Source: Acidimicrobiaceae bacterium (GTDB taxonomy: Bacteria > Actinomycetota > Acidimicrobiia > Acidimicrobiales > RAAP-2). From it: DNA of 49,707 nucleotides. Position numbers and translations under genes: made by a program. The stretch spans positions 1-49,707 of the forward strand of contig PLNQ01000055.1 of NCBI GenBank assembly GCA_003141815.1, read 5' to 3'. Below, piece by piece: positions 27,567 through 36,351 of this stretch (its first letter is position 1; every line of letters starts with the position of its first letter). The notes under the pieces were generated by a model that did no database searches, was not told the origin of the DNA, and worked only from the letters and a program-made list of their open reading frames with translations.

Positions 27567-28964
27567 TTACTTTTTGGCGTGTGCTGCTAACACAGTAATG
27601 ACCGCGTTCGTGACACCGACCGCTGTAGGTAAGTCGATCATCTCGTCAATCGCGTGCGCGTTGGAGTGGGGACCGCCGACGCCCGTCGCGACGAATTGCA
27701 CGTCGGGGTAGCGCTTTCCGAGTGCGGCGAGAAAGGGAATTGAGCCGCCCTCGCCGGTAAAGCCCACGGAGCGGCCGAAGGCGTCGAGCGACGCTTGCTC
27801 GAGCGCGGGCGCGAGCCACGGAGCGAGTACGGGCGCAACCCAACCATCACCGGAGGAGTCGACCTTGACGGTGACTTTGGCGTTGGACGGAGGATCGCTG
27901 AGCAGCATCTGCTCGGCGGCGGCGCCGGCGACCCCGGCGTCGATGGTCGGCGGGAGTCGAAAGGACAAGACAGCCGTCGTGAACGGTCGGAGCACGTTGC
28001 CGGCGATCTCGGGCGCGGGGAGACCGCCCATGCCAATGACCGAGAGCGTCGGGTACCACGTACGCCGCAAGAGTCGTTCCTCCGCGCTTGATCCCATCAA
28101 CGCGACGCCTGGCACCATTGGCAACTCGCGAGCGATGACGTCGCCGAACTCTTGGGCGATGTCGTGGGCGGACTTCGTGTCCCCGGCGGGGATGGTGGCC
28201 CACATCTCCTCGACGAGGACCTCGCCAGTCGTGGCGTCCTCGACGCGGTCGAGGAGTTGGCGAAGCAGGCGAAACGATGAGGGCACGATGCCACTGACCG
28301 AGCCACTGTGCTGGCCCTGCTCGAGAACCTGGACGGTGACTTCGATGTTCACTACGCCGCGAAGTGACGTCGTCACCCACAATCGGTCGTACGTGAGCGC
28401 TCCCGAGTCGAGACAGATCATCAACTCCACGTCACCGAGGTGCTCGGCGAGCTCGTCGAGGTACGCCTCGAGATCGGGGCTGCCGCTCTCCTCGCTCGCT
28501 TCGATGACGACGACGCAACGTCCGTGGGGAATGCCGTGCGCCTCCATGGCCTCGATGGCGCTGAGTGCGGAGAAGAGGGCGTAGCCATCATCCGAGACGC
28601 CGCGCGCGTAGAGGCGATCGCCGCGTCGAATAGGGACGAAGGGTTCGAGTCCTTCGGACCAGTTACCGAGCGGGGGCTGCTTGTCGAGGTGTCCATAGAG
28701 CACGACGGTGGCGCCGTCGCCCGCGGTGGAGTCGACGGTGACGACGAGGGTGGGCGTGCGACCTTCGAGACGATGAATGGTCACGCCAAAACTGGCGAGT
28801 TGGCGAGCGCGCGCCCACGTGGCCATCAACTCAGCGGCTTCTTCGAGATGGCCGTGCTCTACCCACTCGGCGTCGAACATGGGAGAGAGGGAAGGTATCG
28901 CGCCAAAGGCCGTCAACGCGTCGAGCGCGGTACGTTCAAAGTCTGGAAGGAAGAGTAGAGGCAT
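27567..28964 (-). CDS. M20 family dipeptidase/carboxypeptidase
   Basis: VVLYGHLDKQPPLGNWSEGLEPFVPIRRGDRLYARGVSDDGYALFS, VVVIEASEESGSPDLEAYL, GPHSNAHAIDEMIDL; start chosen at MPLLFLPDFERTAL. Confidence 0.92.
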   Translation of the reverse strand: MPLLFLPDFERTALDALTAFGAIPSLSPMFDAEWVEHGHLEEAAELMATWARARQLASFGVTIHRLEGRTPTLVVTVDSTAGDGATVVLYGHLDKQPPLGNWSEGLEPFVPIRRGDRLYARGVSDDGYALFSALSAIEAMEAHGIPHGRCVVVIEASEESGSPDLEAYLDELAEHLGDVELMICLDSGALTYDRLWVTTSLRGVVNIEVTVQVLEQGQHSGSVSGIVPSSFRLLRQLLDRVEDATTGEVLVEEMWATIPAGDTKSAHDIAQEFGDVIARELPMVPGVALMGSSAEERLLRRTWYPTLSVIGMGGLPAPEIAGNVLRPFTTAVLSFRLPPTIDAGVAGAAAEQMLLSDPPSNAKVTVKVDSSGDGWVAPVLAPWLAPALEQASLDAFGRSVGFTGEGGSIPFLAALGKRYPDVQFVATGVGGPHSNAHAIDEMIDLPTAVGVTNAVITVLAAHAKK

Positions 28965-28974
28965 GCCAGCGAGA

Positions 28975-29604
28975 TTACTGTGCGCGTTGGAGGCGAATGA
29001 CCTGCCAGCAGTACCACGCCACGTCCGAACGAACGCCCTCGAAGAGGTCACCCTTCTTTCGAAGTTCCACTTCACTCACCATCTCATCAAGTTGGTGAAT
29101 CTGCGACCAACCGTTTCGCACGCCGAAGTCGCCCGCAGGCCACACGTCGTGTCGGGCCAAGGTGTGCATCAGATACATCTGCGCGGTCCATGGGCCCACG
29201 CCGTGTACCGCGACCACATCGCTGAGCACGTCGTGGTCGGACATCTTGCCGTGGTGAGACAGGCGAACGCGACCGTCCATCGTTCGCTCGGCTAGGTCGA
29301 TCATGGCCGCGGCCTTGCCGTTCGAAAGCCCCGCGCCTCGTAAGTTGGCGTGGCCCACTCGCTGGATCGCCTCGGCACTCACGTCGCCCACGCAGAGATC
29401 GATGACGCGCTGGTGAATCGTCGCGGCGGCTTTGGTGGCGAGAAGTTGACCCGTGATGGCGCGCGCCAGCGTGGGGAATCGTTGGGCCACCGGAGCACTT
29501 CGTCGCGGCGGCGGGGGACCGATGTCCTTGATGACGTTCTTGAACGCGCGATCGCGTCGAGCGATGACGGCGGCGATCTCCATTGGCGTGAGCGTTGATG
29601 ACAC
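28975..29604 (-). CDS. DNA-3-methyladenine glycosylase (HhH-GPD, AlkA-like)
   Basis: FPTLARAITGQLLATKAAATIHQRV, LSDVVAVHGVGPWTAQMYLMHTLARHDVWPAGDFGVRNG. Confidence 0.92.
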   Translation of the reverse strand: MSSTLTPMEIAAVIARRDRAFKNVIKDIGPPPPRRSAPVAQRFPTLARAITGQLLATKAAATIHQRVIDLCVGDVSAEAIQRVGHANLRGAGLSNGKAAAMIDLAERTMDGRVRLSHHGKMSDHDVLSDVVAVHGVGPWTAQMYLMHTLARHDVWPAGDFGVRNGWSQIHQLDEMVSEVELRKKGDLFEGVRSDVAWYCWQVIRLQRAQ

Positions 29605-29611
29605 GATTCGA

Positions 29612-30538
29612 CTATTGCAGAGTTGTCGTCGGGAGATAGACGCCGTCAGGAACGTTCGTGGCGTGGGTCACGACGTCGACCAAGAGTGCGTGAATCGCTC
29701 GAACCGGCGCCGCGGGGAACCCGAAGCGTCGGCTGGCGAGAACGACGCGACGTTTGGCGATGTTCTCGATGGGCAGCGCGACGAAGTTGGCGCGAAGGTG
29801 CGGCGACAACATGGTGGCGGGCAAGATCGACGGGCCGTGGCCGTCGAAGGTCATCGAGGCGATGGTGCGTAGACCGTCGAGTTCGATAATCGCGTTCATC
29901 TCGACGCCCGCGTGACGAGCGGCCTCGTCGATCTCTCGGCGAATGGGGGTGCCGCGCATTGGAAGAAGGATGTCGTACTCCGTAAGGGTCGAAAAGGGGA
30001 GTGGGCCCATGAGATGGGCGAGAGGGTGATCGCGATGGGCGATGACGACCAGGTCTTCCGTGAAGAGGTCGACTTCGCTCAGTTCGTCGGCCATTACCGG
30101 CCACGCCAGTACCGCGAGGTCGAGCTGCCCGTTGACGAGACGCGGTTCGAGAGCGGAGTTCGTTCCCTCACTGATGCGCAGGTTGATCTTGGTGTAGCGC
30201 AGACGAAGATTCTCCAAGAGCAAGGGCACGATCCAACGTCCCGCGGTACCGATCATGCCGAGGGTGACTTGGCCGCGGATATCGGCGTTGAGTTCGGAGA
30301 CGTCGGACGCGATGGCGCGAAGCTCCCGGAGAATTCTTCGGGCTCGTTCGACCACGATGACGCCCGATTCGGTCAGATTTCCCGTCGCCCGGCTGACCAG
30401 CTCGGTACCGAGATCGCTCTCGAGGCGCGCGACACGATTGGAGATATTCGACTGCACGGTCCCGAGCGCTTCGGCGGCACTCGAGAAGGTCCTGTTCTCG
30501 GCGATGCTGACCAGGGCTTCTAATTGGCGGATCTCCAC
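29612..30538 (-). CDS. LysR family transcriptional regulator
   Basis: MEIRQLEALVSIAENRTFSSAAEALGTVQSNISNRVARLESDLGTELVSRATGNLTESG; LysR substrate-binding domain. Confidence 0.95.
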   Translation of the reverse strand: MEIRQLEALVSIAENRTFSSAAEALGTVQSNISNRVARLESDLGTELVSRATGNLTESGVIVVERARRILRELRAIASDVSELNADIRGQVTLGMIGTAGRWIVPLLLENLRLRYTKINLRISEGTNSALEPRLVNGQLDLAVLAWPVMADELSEVDLFTEDLVVIAHRDHPLAHLMGPLPFSTLTEYDILLPMRGTPIRREIDEAARHAGVEMNAIIELDGLRTIASMTFDGHGPSILPATMLSPHLRANFVALPIENIAKRRVVLASRRFGFPAAPVRAIHALLVDVVTHATNVPDGVYLPTTTLQ

Positions 30539-30559
30539 GTATCTAGTATAGAGATGGAA

Positions 30560-30589
30560 AGTATCTCTCCTATTCGCTTGCGAGATACT
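30560..30589. promoter_or_regulatory. Candidate LysR operator (inverted repeat)
   Basis: AGTATCTC (30560-30567) / GAGATACT (30582-30589), 22 bp upstream of the LysR start; extra GAGAT at 30551-30555. Confidence 0.45.
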
Positions 30590-30620
30590 CAGCGAACCGG
30601 CATACTCATATCAGCCTGTT

Positions 30621-30643
30621 TTACTCAAACCCCCCTTGAGTAA
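30621..30643. promoter_or_regulatory. Perfect stem-loop TTACTCAA-ACCCCCC-TTGAGTAA
   Basis: 8-bp perfect arms, 7-nt loop. Confidence 0.7.
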
Positions 30644-30655
30644 TCAGAACGCTTT

Positions 30656-30692
30656 GCAAAAGGACCAACCACCCCCCGGTTGGTCCTTTTGC
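30656..30692 (+). terminator. Perfect 15-bp stem-loop GCAAAAGGACCAACC-ACCCCCC-GGTTGGTCCTTTTGC followed by GTTTTC; terminator/attenuator-like in the murT leader
   Basis: Perfect 15-bp arms, 7-nt loop identical to the loop of the hairpin at 30621-30643; T-rich tail. Confidence 0.7.
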
Positions 30693-30719
30693 GTTTTCTG
30701 GGTTGTTAGCGTTGGTTCA

Positions 30720-31934
30720 ATGCCACGTGAAACCTCTTTTCGCGATGACGTCGCCAGAGGAGCCGTTCGAACGGTCAATCTCCTTTCGCGCCTCGCGTCT
30801 CGAGGCTCGGGCACCGTCATTGGCGGGCGAGTGGGCCTCGCTATTGCGCCCGATCTCTTAGCGAACCTCTCGCGCGGCCGCGACGTGGTCCTCGTCAGTG
30901 GCACGAACGGCAAGACCACCACCACGGCAATGATTGCCGTCGGTTGGGGTGGTGCAGTCGCAACCAACGACACGGGTTCGAACATGCCCGAAGGTCTCGT
31001 CGCGGCACTCGTGGCGTCCAAGAGTCCCTCGGTGGTGCTCGAGGTTGACGAAGCGTGGTTGAGCGACGTCGCGCGCGCGACGCGTCCGCGGGTCATAACG
31101 TTGTTGAATCTTTCGCGCGATCAACTCGATCGTGCCAACGAAGTGCGCCAGATCGCCGAGCGCTGGCGCGCACTGCTCTCCGACTTAAGTGACGTGACGG
31201 TCGTGGCGAACGCCAACGATCCACTCGTGGTCTTCGCGGCCGAGCTCGCGGCCAACGTCGCCTGGTGCGATGTGCCCACGCCGTGGACTACCGACGCCGT
31301 CTCATGCCCGCGTTGTACGAAACCCTTGATCTTCGCCGACGGATCGTGGCGGAGTGACTGTGGTTTCGCGAAGCCGCAAGTCCTCGCCACCACCGATGGC
31401 GGTCCTCTCATCGTTCAAGGCACGCCGCTCGAAATAGACCTTCAACTACCCGGGGCATTTAACGAGGCCAACGCGGCAATGGCCCTGACGTCGCTATCGT
31501 ACGTGGACGTTGATCTCCAGGGCGCCCTCGGACGCGTGAACGCCTTATCGAGCGTCGCCGGACGGTTCAGTCTTCGCCGATGGCGGGGTCATACCTTGCG
31601 TCTACTGCTCGCGAAGAATCCGGCGGGCTTCTCCTCGATGTTGTTGACGTTGAAGGATGACGGCGAGGACGTGTGGGTGGCCATCAACGCGCGCGTCGCC
31701 GATGGGCGCGATCCCTCGTGGCTCTACGACGTGCCCTTCGAGCTGTTGCGCGGACATCGGGTGTACTGCTTCGGTGACCGCCGCCTCGACTTGGCGACGC
31801 GTCTCGACTACGCGAACGTTGCCTACGTCGTCGTGACTGACGAGTCGTCGTTACCCGCGTCGAGTGACGTTATCAACGTGCTGGCGAACTACACGGCCTT
31901 CCAGGAGTGGCGAGCGAGGACCAAAGCGTGCTGA
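30720..31934 (+). CDS. murT: Lipid II isoglutaminyl synthase (glutamine-hydrolysing) subunit MurT
   Basis: Mur ligase P-loop VVLVSGTNGKTTTTAMIAVGWG, SNMPEGLVAAL, EVDEAWL, LNLSRDQLDR; partial zinc ribbon CPRCTKPLIFADGSWRSDCGF; followed by gatD. Confidence 0.92.
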   Translation: MPRETSFRDDVARGAVRTVNLLSRLASRGSGTVIGGRVGLAIAPDLLANLSRGRDVVLVSGTNGKTTTTAMIAVGWGGAVATNDTGSNMPEGLVAALVASKSPSVVLEVDEAWLSDVARATRPRVITLLNLSRDQLDRANEVRQIAERWRALLSDLSDVTVVANANDPLVVFAAELAANVAWCDVPTPWTTDAVSCPRCTKPLIFADGSWRSDCGFAKPQVLATTDGGPLIVQGTPLEIDLQLPGAFNEANAAMALTSLSYVDVDLQGALGRVNALSSVAGRFSLRRWRGHTLRLLLAKNPAGFSSMLLTLKDDGEDVWVAINARVADGRDPSWLYDVPFELLRGHRVYCFGDRRLDLATRLDYANVAYVVVTDESSLPASSDVINVLANYTAFQEWRARTKAC

Positions 31935-32605
31935 CCATCGCACTGATCTATCCCGAACTCCTCGGCACGTACGGTGACGGCGGCAACGCGATGGTCTTGG
32001 CCGAGCGCGCCCGTCGGCGTGGCTTCGAATCGGAGATCGTCGACGTGGGTATCGCCGACGAGGTGCCCGACGCGGCCATTTATCTCTTGGGTGGGGGAGA
32101 GGACGGGCCGCAACGCCTCGGCGCCGACCTTCTTCGCGCCTCGTCCTTCGCCGCTCGCGTGCGTGACGGAATCTTTGTGTTCGCGGTCTGTGCGGGCTTG
32201 CAACTCCTCGGCACAAGTTTCTGTGTCGAAGGGGACGACGAGTACGAGGGACTTGGTCTCGTCGACGCGACGACCGCCCGAGGCGAGACGCGCTCGGTGG
32301 GCGAGCTCGTGGTGCGCGTCGATGGGCGAGCGCTCGCGGGATTCGAGAATCACGGGGGTCGAACGACGCTGGGTGGGGACGTTGAAGCGCTCGGCGTGGT
32401 CGAAGTCGGTCGAGGGAACAACGGCGTCGTCGATGGCTTTCGGACGCCGGCGATTTGGGCCACGTACGCGCACGGCCCGGTACTCGCGATGAATCCCTGG
32501 TTCGCGGACAAGGTGCTCGGGCGAGCGCTCGGTCGTGAACTCGAGCCTCTGGTTACGGTCGCGGACCAACTCTACGAAGAGCGAGTTGCGGCGCTCGCGC
32601 GCTAG
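31907..32605 (+). CDS. gatD: Lipid II isoglutaminyl synthase glutamine amidotransferase subunit GatD
   Basis: LIYPELLGTYGDGGNAMVLAERARRRG, YLLGGGEDGPQ, FAVCAGLQLLGTSF, HGPVLAMNPWFAD; overlaps murT end (GTG start 31907 or 31928). Confidence 0.9.
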   Translation: MASEDQSVLTIALIYPELLGTYGDGGNAMVLAERARRRGFESEIVDVGIADEVPDAAIYLLGGGEDGPQRLGADLLRASSFAARVRDGIFVFAVCAGLQLLGTSFCVEGDDEYEGLGLVDATTARGETRSVGELVVRVDGRALAGFENHGGRTTLGGDVEALGVVEVGRGNNGVVDGFRTPAIWATYAHGPVLAMNPWFADKVLGRALGRELEPLVTVADQLYEERVAALAR

Positions 32606-33336
32606 TCGTCGGCTTCAGTACTGCCGTAGGTGGGATCACCGCTGACGTCGCGGCCGATTTCTTCGACGGCTTGCTCGATGCGCGCACCGAAGCGGCGCAT
32701 GTTCTCGCCCTCTTCGCACCGCATGGGCTTGCCGAAGGCCACGATGACGTGGTGACGTCGTTCGCTTGGTGAGTCGACGTAAATCGGGGCTTTGGCGTAC
32801 TTGGGCCCCTTCAGCTTTCCCGATTCGTGGATGTAAGTCGGGATGACCGTGGCCTTGGAGCGTTCGGCGAGGTACGCGGCACCCCCCTTGAACTCTTGGA
32901 GACGACCGTCAGGAGTGCGACCGCCCTCGGGATAGATCACGAGGTTCCACTTGTCCTCGACGAGTTCCAGCGCCAACTGGGCACTGCGACGATTCACTTT
33001 CAAGCGGTCGACGGGAATGGCGTTAAAGATAAGTACCGTCTTGAAGGCCTGTCGGACGTCCATGAAGAAACTGTCCATCGCCGCCGCGACGATGGTGCGT
33101 TTACGTTCCTTGGCCGGTATGGCCGACAGAAGGATGATGGTGTCGACGTGGCTCGCGTGATTTGCGACGAAGATAAAGGGGCGTTCGCCTTCAATGTTCT
33201 CGACCCCGCGAACTTCGAGGGTGGAGAGATAGCGGACGTAGGGCCCCATAATGTAACTCTGAATGATGTTGCGCGCGAAACGCGCAGTGTAGCCACGGCC
33301 CCACTTCGTTGGATAGTCCATGCCGAGCTTGGTCAT
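32602..33336 (-). CDS. 1-acyl-sn-glycerol-3-phosphate acyltransferase (PlsC family)
   Basis: FIFVANHASHVDTIILLSAIP (HX4D), LVIYPEGGRTPDGRLQEFKGGAAYLAERSKATVIPTYIHES. Confidence 0.92.
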   Translation of the reverse strand: MTKLGMDYPTKWGRGYTARFARNIIQSYIMGPYVRYLSTLEVRGVENIEGERPFIFVANHASHVDTIILLSAIPAKERKRTIVAAAMDSFFMDVRQAFKTVLIFNAIPVDRLKVNRRSAQLALELVEDKWNLVIYPEGGRTPDGRLQEFKGGAAYLAERSKATVIPTYIHESGKLKGPKYAKAPIYVDSPSERRHHVIVAFGKPMRCEEGENMRRFGARIEQAVEEIGRDVSGDPTYGSTEADD

Positions 33337-33339
33337 GAG

Positions 33340-34002
33340 TTAGCGACGACGGCGCGGAGGCTTCTTTGGGGTGTAACGCTTTGACGCCGCCGGGGCGGGG
33401 AGCGCTTTCGTCGTAGCGTCCTTGTCGTTGGTAGTCGACGAGGACTTTGCCGATCGCCCTTCTCGTCGCGCTTGTCCTCGCTCTTTCGCGACTCGATTGG
33501 AGCTCGCGAAGCCGGCCTCGCCGTACTTCTGCAGCCGATAGGCGCGAAGGATCAACCACGAACCGAGTAGGACGAACAAGAGTCCGGCGCCGTAGACCGG
33601 TCCGAAGCCGAGGAAGATCGCGAAGCATGCAACACCCGCGCGCTTTCGGCGAACTGTGAAGTACAAAATGCACAGCGCGATGACGACGATGAACAACAGG
33701 CGGACTTCCCACGCGCCCGCGGTGGAGGCGAGAACCTCTTTGCAGAGCGTGCCCGCGTGGTGAAACCCGGTCGGACACGCGTTGGTTGCCGACGGTTTTA
33801 CCGTCGTGGTGGTCTTGACGTTGCGAGCCCATTCGACTGCCGTCACGATGGCGAGGATGAAGGCCGCGCCAACGCCAATGAAACTGACTCGTCGCTCTAG
33901 TTGGTCAAGTCCTAAGACAACTTCGCGGGGGGCGAGCGATGGGCGTCGCCCTCGTCGCGATTTCATCGACGAGGACGACGTCGAGTTCGCGTTATCTGGC
34001 AC
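33340..34002 (-). CDS. Hypothetical membrane protein
   Basis: Several hydrophobic segments (VSFIGVGAAFILAIVTAV, LLFIVVIALCILYFTV) and a basic C-terminal tail. Confidence 0.55.
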   Translation of the reverse strand: MPDNANSTSSSSMKSRRGRRPSLAPREVVLGLDQLERRVSFIGVGAAFILAIVTAVEWARNVKTTTTVKPSATNACPTGFHHAGTLCKEVLASTAGAWEVRLLFIVVIALCILYFTVRRKRAGVACFAIFLGFGPVYGAGLLFVLLGSWLILRAYRLQKYGEAGFASSNRVAKERGQARREGRSAKSSSTTNDKDATTKALPAPAASKRYTPKKPPRRRR

Positions 34003-34065
34003 GGATGAAGGTTACAGTGCCGCACCAATCAAATGGTCTGCTCAAACCGGTAGCATTGTTGCCTC

Positions 34066-34139
34066 GGGCGCTTAGCTCAGTTGGTTAGAGCGCAGCCTTC
34101 ACACGGCTGAGGTCGCAGGTTCGAGTCCTGCAGCGCCCA
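34066..34139 (+). tRNA. tRNA-Val (anticodon CAC)
   Basis: GGGCGCTTAGCTCAGTTGGTTAGAGCGCAGCCTTCACACGGCTGAGGTCGCAGGTTCGAGTCCTGCAGCGCCCA; complete cloverleaf, anticodon loop TTCACAC. Confidence 0.95.
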
Positions 34140-34229
34140 CCCTAGTGAGACGTGGCTTCAAGAGGTACAACTAAGTACCTTGTCCTACAGATGTCCTAGT
34201 ATTGCTGGAAATCGCGCTACCGTTTCGCT

Positions 34230-35452
34230 ATGACCGGAAAGCCGATCAAGACGTCACAAACGGGCACGATGCGCGAAAGATCACTGGGAAGTTGGCAACT
34301 TCGCGCGTTCGCGGGCGCTGATCCGGCGACAGGAAAACCTCGTCAGTTCTCGCGCACATTTCACGGTGGTCAACGCGCTGCGAAAAAGGCGTTGGCGACG
34401 TTGGTGGCTGAGGTTGACGCGGGCAGATTTCGTTCGACCTCACAGCGCACTGTGAGTCACCTGCTCGACGCGTGGCTTGAGGCTTCTCAGTCGAGTCAGC
34501 GTCCACGCACGATATACGAGAACCGCTCGAAGATCGAAAAAAGACTGCGACCGCGTTTAGGTCACATTAGGCTCGACAAACTGCAAGCCGACGCGATCGA
34601 CGCGGCTTATCGAGCATGGCTCGCTGAAGGCCTTTCACCGGCGACGGTTCACAAACTCCGTAGCATTCTGAGCGCGGCGTGTCACCAGGCCGTGAAGTGG
34701 GATTGGCTTGACCGTTCGCCTACTGAGCGCGCGATGCCGCCGAAACTCGTTCGAAGAGAAATGAAGGTGCCGACGCCAGATCAACTCTCAATGCTCGTCA
34801 CGGTCGCTGAAGAGTTAGACCCCGTGCTCGCGTGCGCCATCGCGCTCGCGGCGCTTACGGGAGTTCGACGCGGGGAATTGGTGGCGCTTCGATGGAGTGA
34901 CCTCGATCTTGTCAAAAAGAAACTGCGCGTCCCAAAGGGCTTGACCGTCACTGGTGGTGAGCAACACACTGGACCAACGAAGACGCACCAGGCTCGCGAG
35001 ATTGCTATGGACCCGGTGTGCGTGAAGGTGCTCAAGGTCCGTTGGTCATACATGAGCGCACTATCGAAAGAGGCTGAGTCGCCACTTGACGACGACCCGT
35101 ACGTGCTCTCATACGATGCCAACGCTGCGTTGCCGGTCAACCCTGACACGCTGACTCATGGCTTTGGCTCTCTGTGCGCGACGCTCGAAGAACCTGCGTT
35201 GGCTCGGCTACGCAAAGCGAACAAAAAGGTCACTCGCGCCGATCTGCCTATCGCAAAGCTATGGCCCTTTCGGTACACGACCTGCGTCACTTCTCTGTGA
35301 CGACTTTGATTGCAGCGGGTGTTGATATTCGCACCGTCGCTGAGCGCCACGGACACGCGCGAGCGACGATGACCCTCGATTTGTACGCGCACGCTTTGCC
35401 TGAGCGCGACCGCGAGGCTGCTGGAATACTGGGTAAAGCACTCGATTGGTAA
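34230..35452 (+). pseudogene. Tyrosine recombinase/integrase adjacent to tRNA-Val, frameshifted near 35260
   Basis: Frame 1 has the SAM-like domain and first catalytic Arg (ALTGVRRGELVALRWSDL) but ends RYTTCVTSL*; the overlapping frame carries HDLRHFSVTTLIAAGVDIRTVAERHGHARATMTLDLYAHALPERDREAAGILGKALDW*. Confidence 0.85.
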
Positions 35453-35488
35453 GCAGCGCGCCAAGAGAGCGGACTTAGGCTAAGTGAG

Positions 35489-35998
35489 ATGCGAGCAGAG
35501 GAACATCAGAGTCAATGGTTCTCGTTTGGCGGCGTCTTGTTCGGTGGAGGGGTTGTCGTAAGTGCTGACTGGATTTTCGCTGTCAAATCAGCCGCTCAAC
35601 AGAATCACCTGTCGTTCTTGGATTGGCCAATCTGGCTCTCATTCATCATTATGGCCATGGGGATTTACGCAATGTTGGCCTCGTATATTGATCGTCTCCC
35701 ACTCCCTGGAAAGGAGCGAGTAAGAGTTGCAAAGTTGCAGCGATCCGTGGCCTATGGCTATCTGACAGGTTTCCATCTCATTGGCAGCTATTTGTCAGAT
35801 GAAGGCGAGAGGGAGGAAATCGCTGACTGGATTGCGAACGTCGGCGACTACGTGCGGGATGCTTGGGGATTTCCCGAACAGGCTGCAATCATCTCTTCGA
35901 TTGAATGGAGCGAAGTGCCTGAAAATACCGCGATTGGCGTGAACGAACGATTAACCTCCCTAATTCAAAGATGCGGCCCACTTGCGGTTCCGGTTTAG
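35489..35998 (+). CDS. Hypothetical membrane protein, island cargo
   Basis: MRAEEHQSQWFSFGGVLFGGGVVVSADWIFAV..., LSFIIMAMGIYAMLASYIDRL: two TM segments plus soluble C-terminus. Confidence 0.55.
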   Translation: MRAEEHQSQWFSFGGVLFGGGVVVSADWIFAVKSAAQQNHLSFLDWPIWLSFIIMAMGIYAMLASYIDRLPLPGKERVRVAKLQRSVAYGYLTGFHLIGSYLSDEGEREEIADWIANVGDYVRDAWGFPEQAAIISSIEWSEVPENTAIGVNERLTSLIQRCGPLAVPV

Positions 35999-36062
35999 TC
36001 TGATTTCTTGGTGGAGGGTGAACCTGAGTGGAGGGCTTACATCGACGGTAACGAACGATTGA

Positions 36063-36119
36063 TGGGTGCTCGATGATTGCGCCGCCGCTGGCATCCTCGG
36101 TAAAGCCCTCGACTGGTAA
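36063..36119 (+). pseudogene. C-terminal remnant of a second, related integrase
   Basis: Frame reads ...DDCAAAGILGKALDW*, matching EAAGILGKALDW* of the integrase at 35417-35452 with synonymous nucleotide differences. Confidence 0.65.
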
Positions 36120-36351
36120 AGCGCGGCAACGCCTAAACCAATCGAAATCTCTTTAATGACTTGACAGTGTTACAAGGGTATATCTTACTTCGTTTTAGTA
36201 ATAGTTGTACTCGCTAAACCAGCGACGAGATATGTAGGAAAGTTGTGTTTGCAGCTCTGAGTTGAAGAGTTCCGCTGGCCCCGTTAGATGGGCCGGGTTC
36301 CGTGTTGAAATGTCATTTGACTAATCAACCTCAACAAGGAGACCCCAACCC

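Noticed and set aside
35230-35300. Programmed -1/+1 frameshift in the integrase
   Set aside because: No convincing slippery heptamer or downstream structure was seen, and neighbouring mobile genes are also frame-broken, so decay or sequencing error is more likely.
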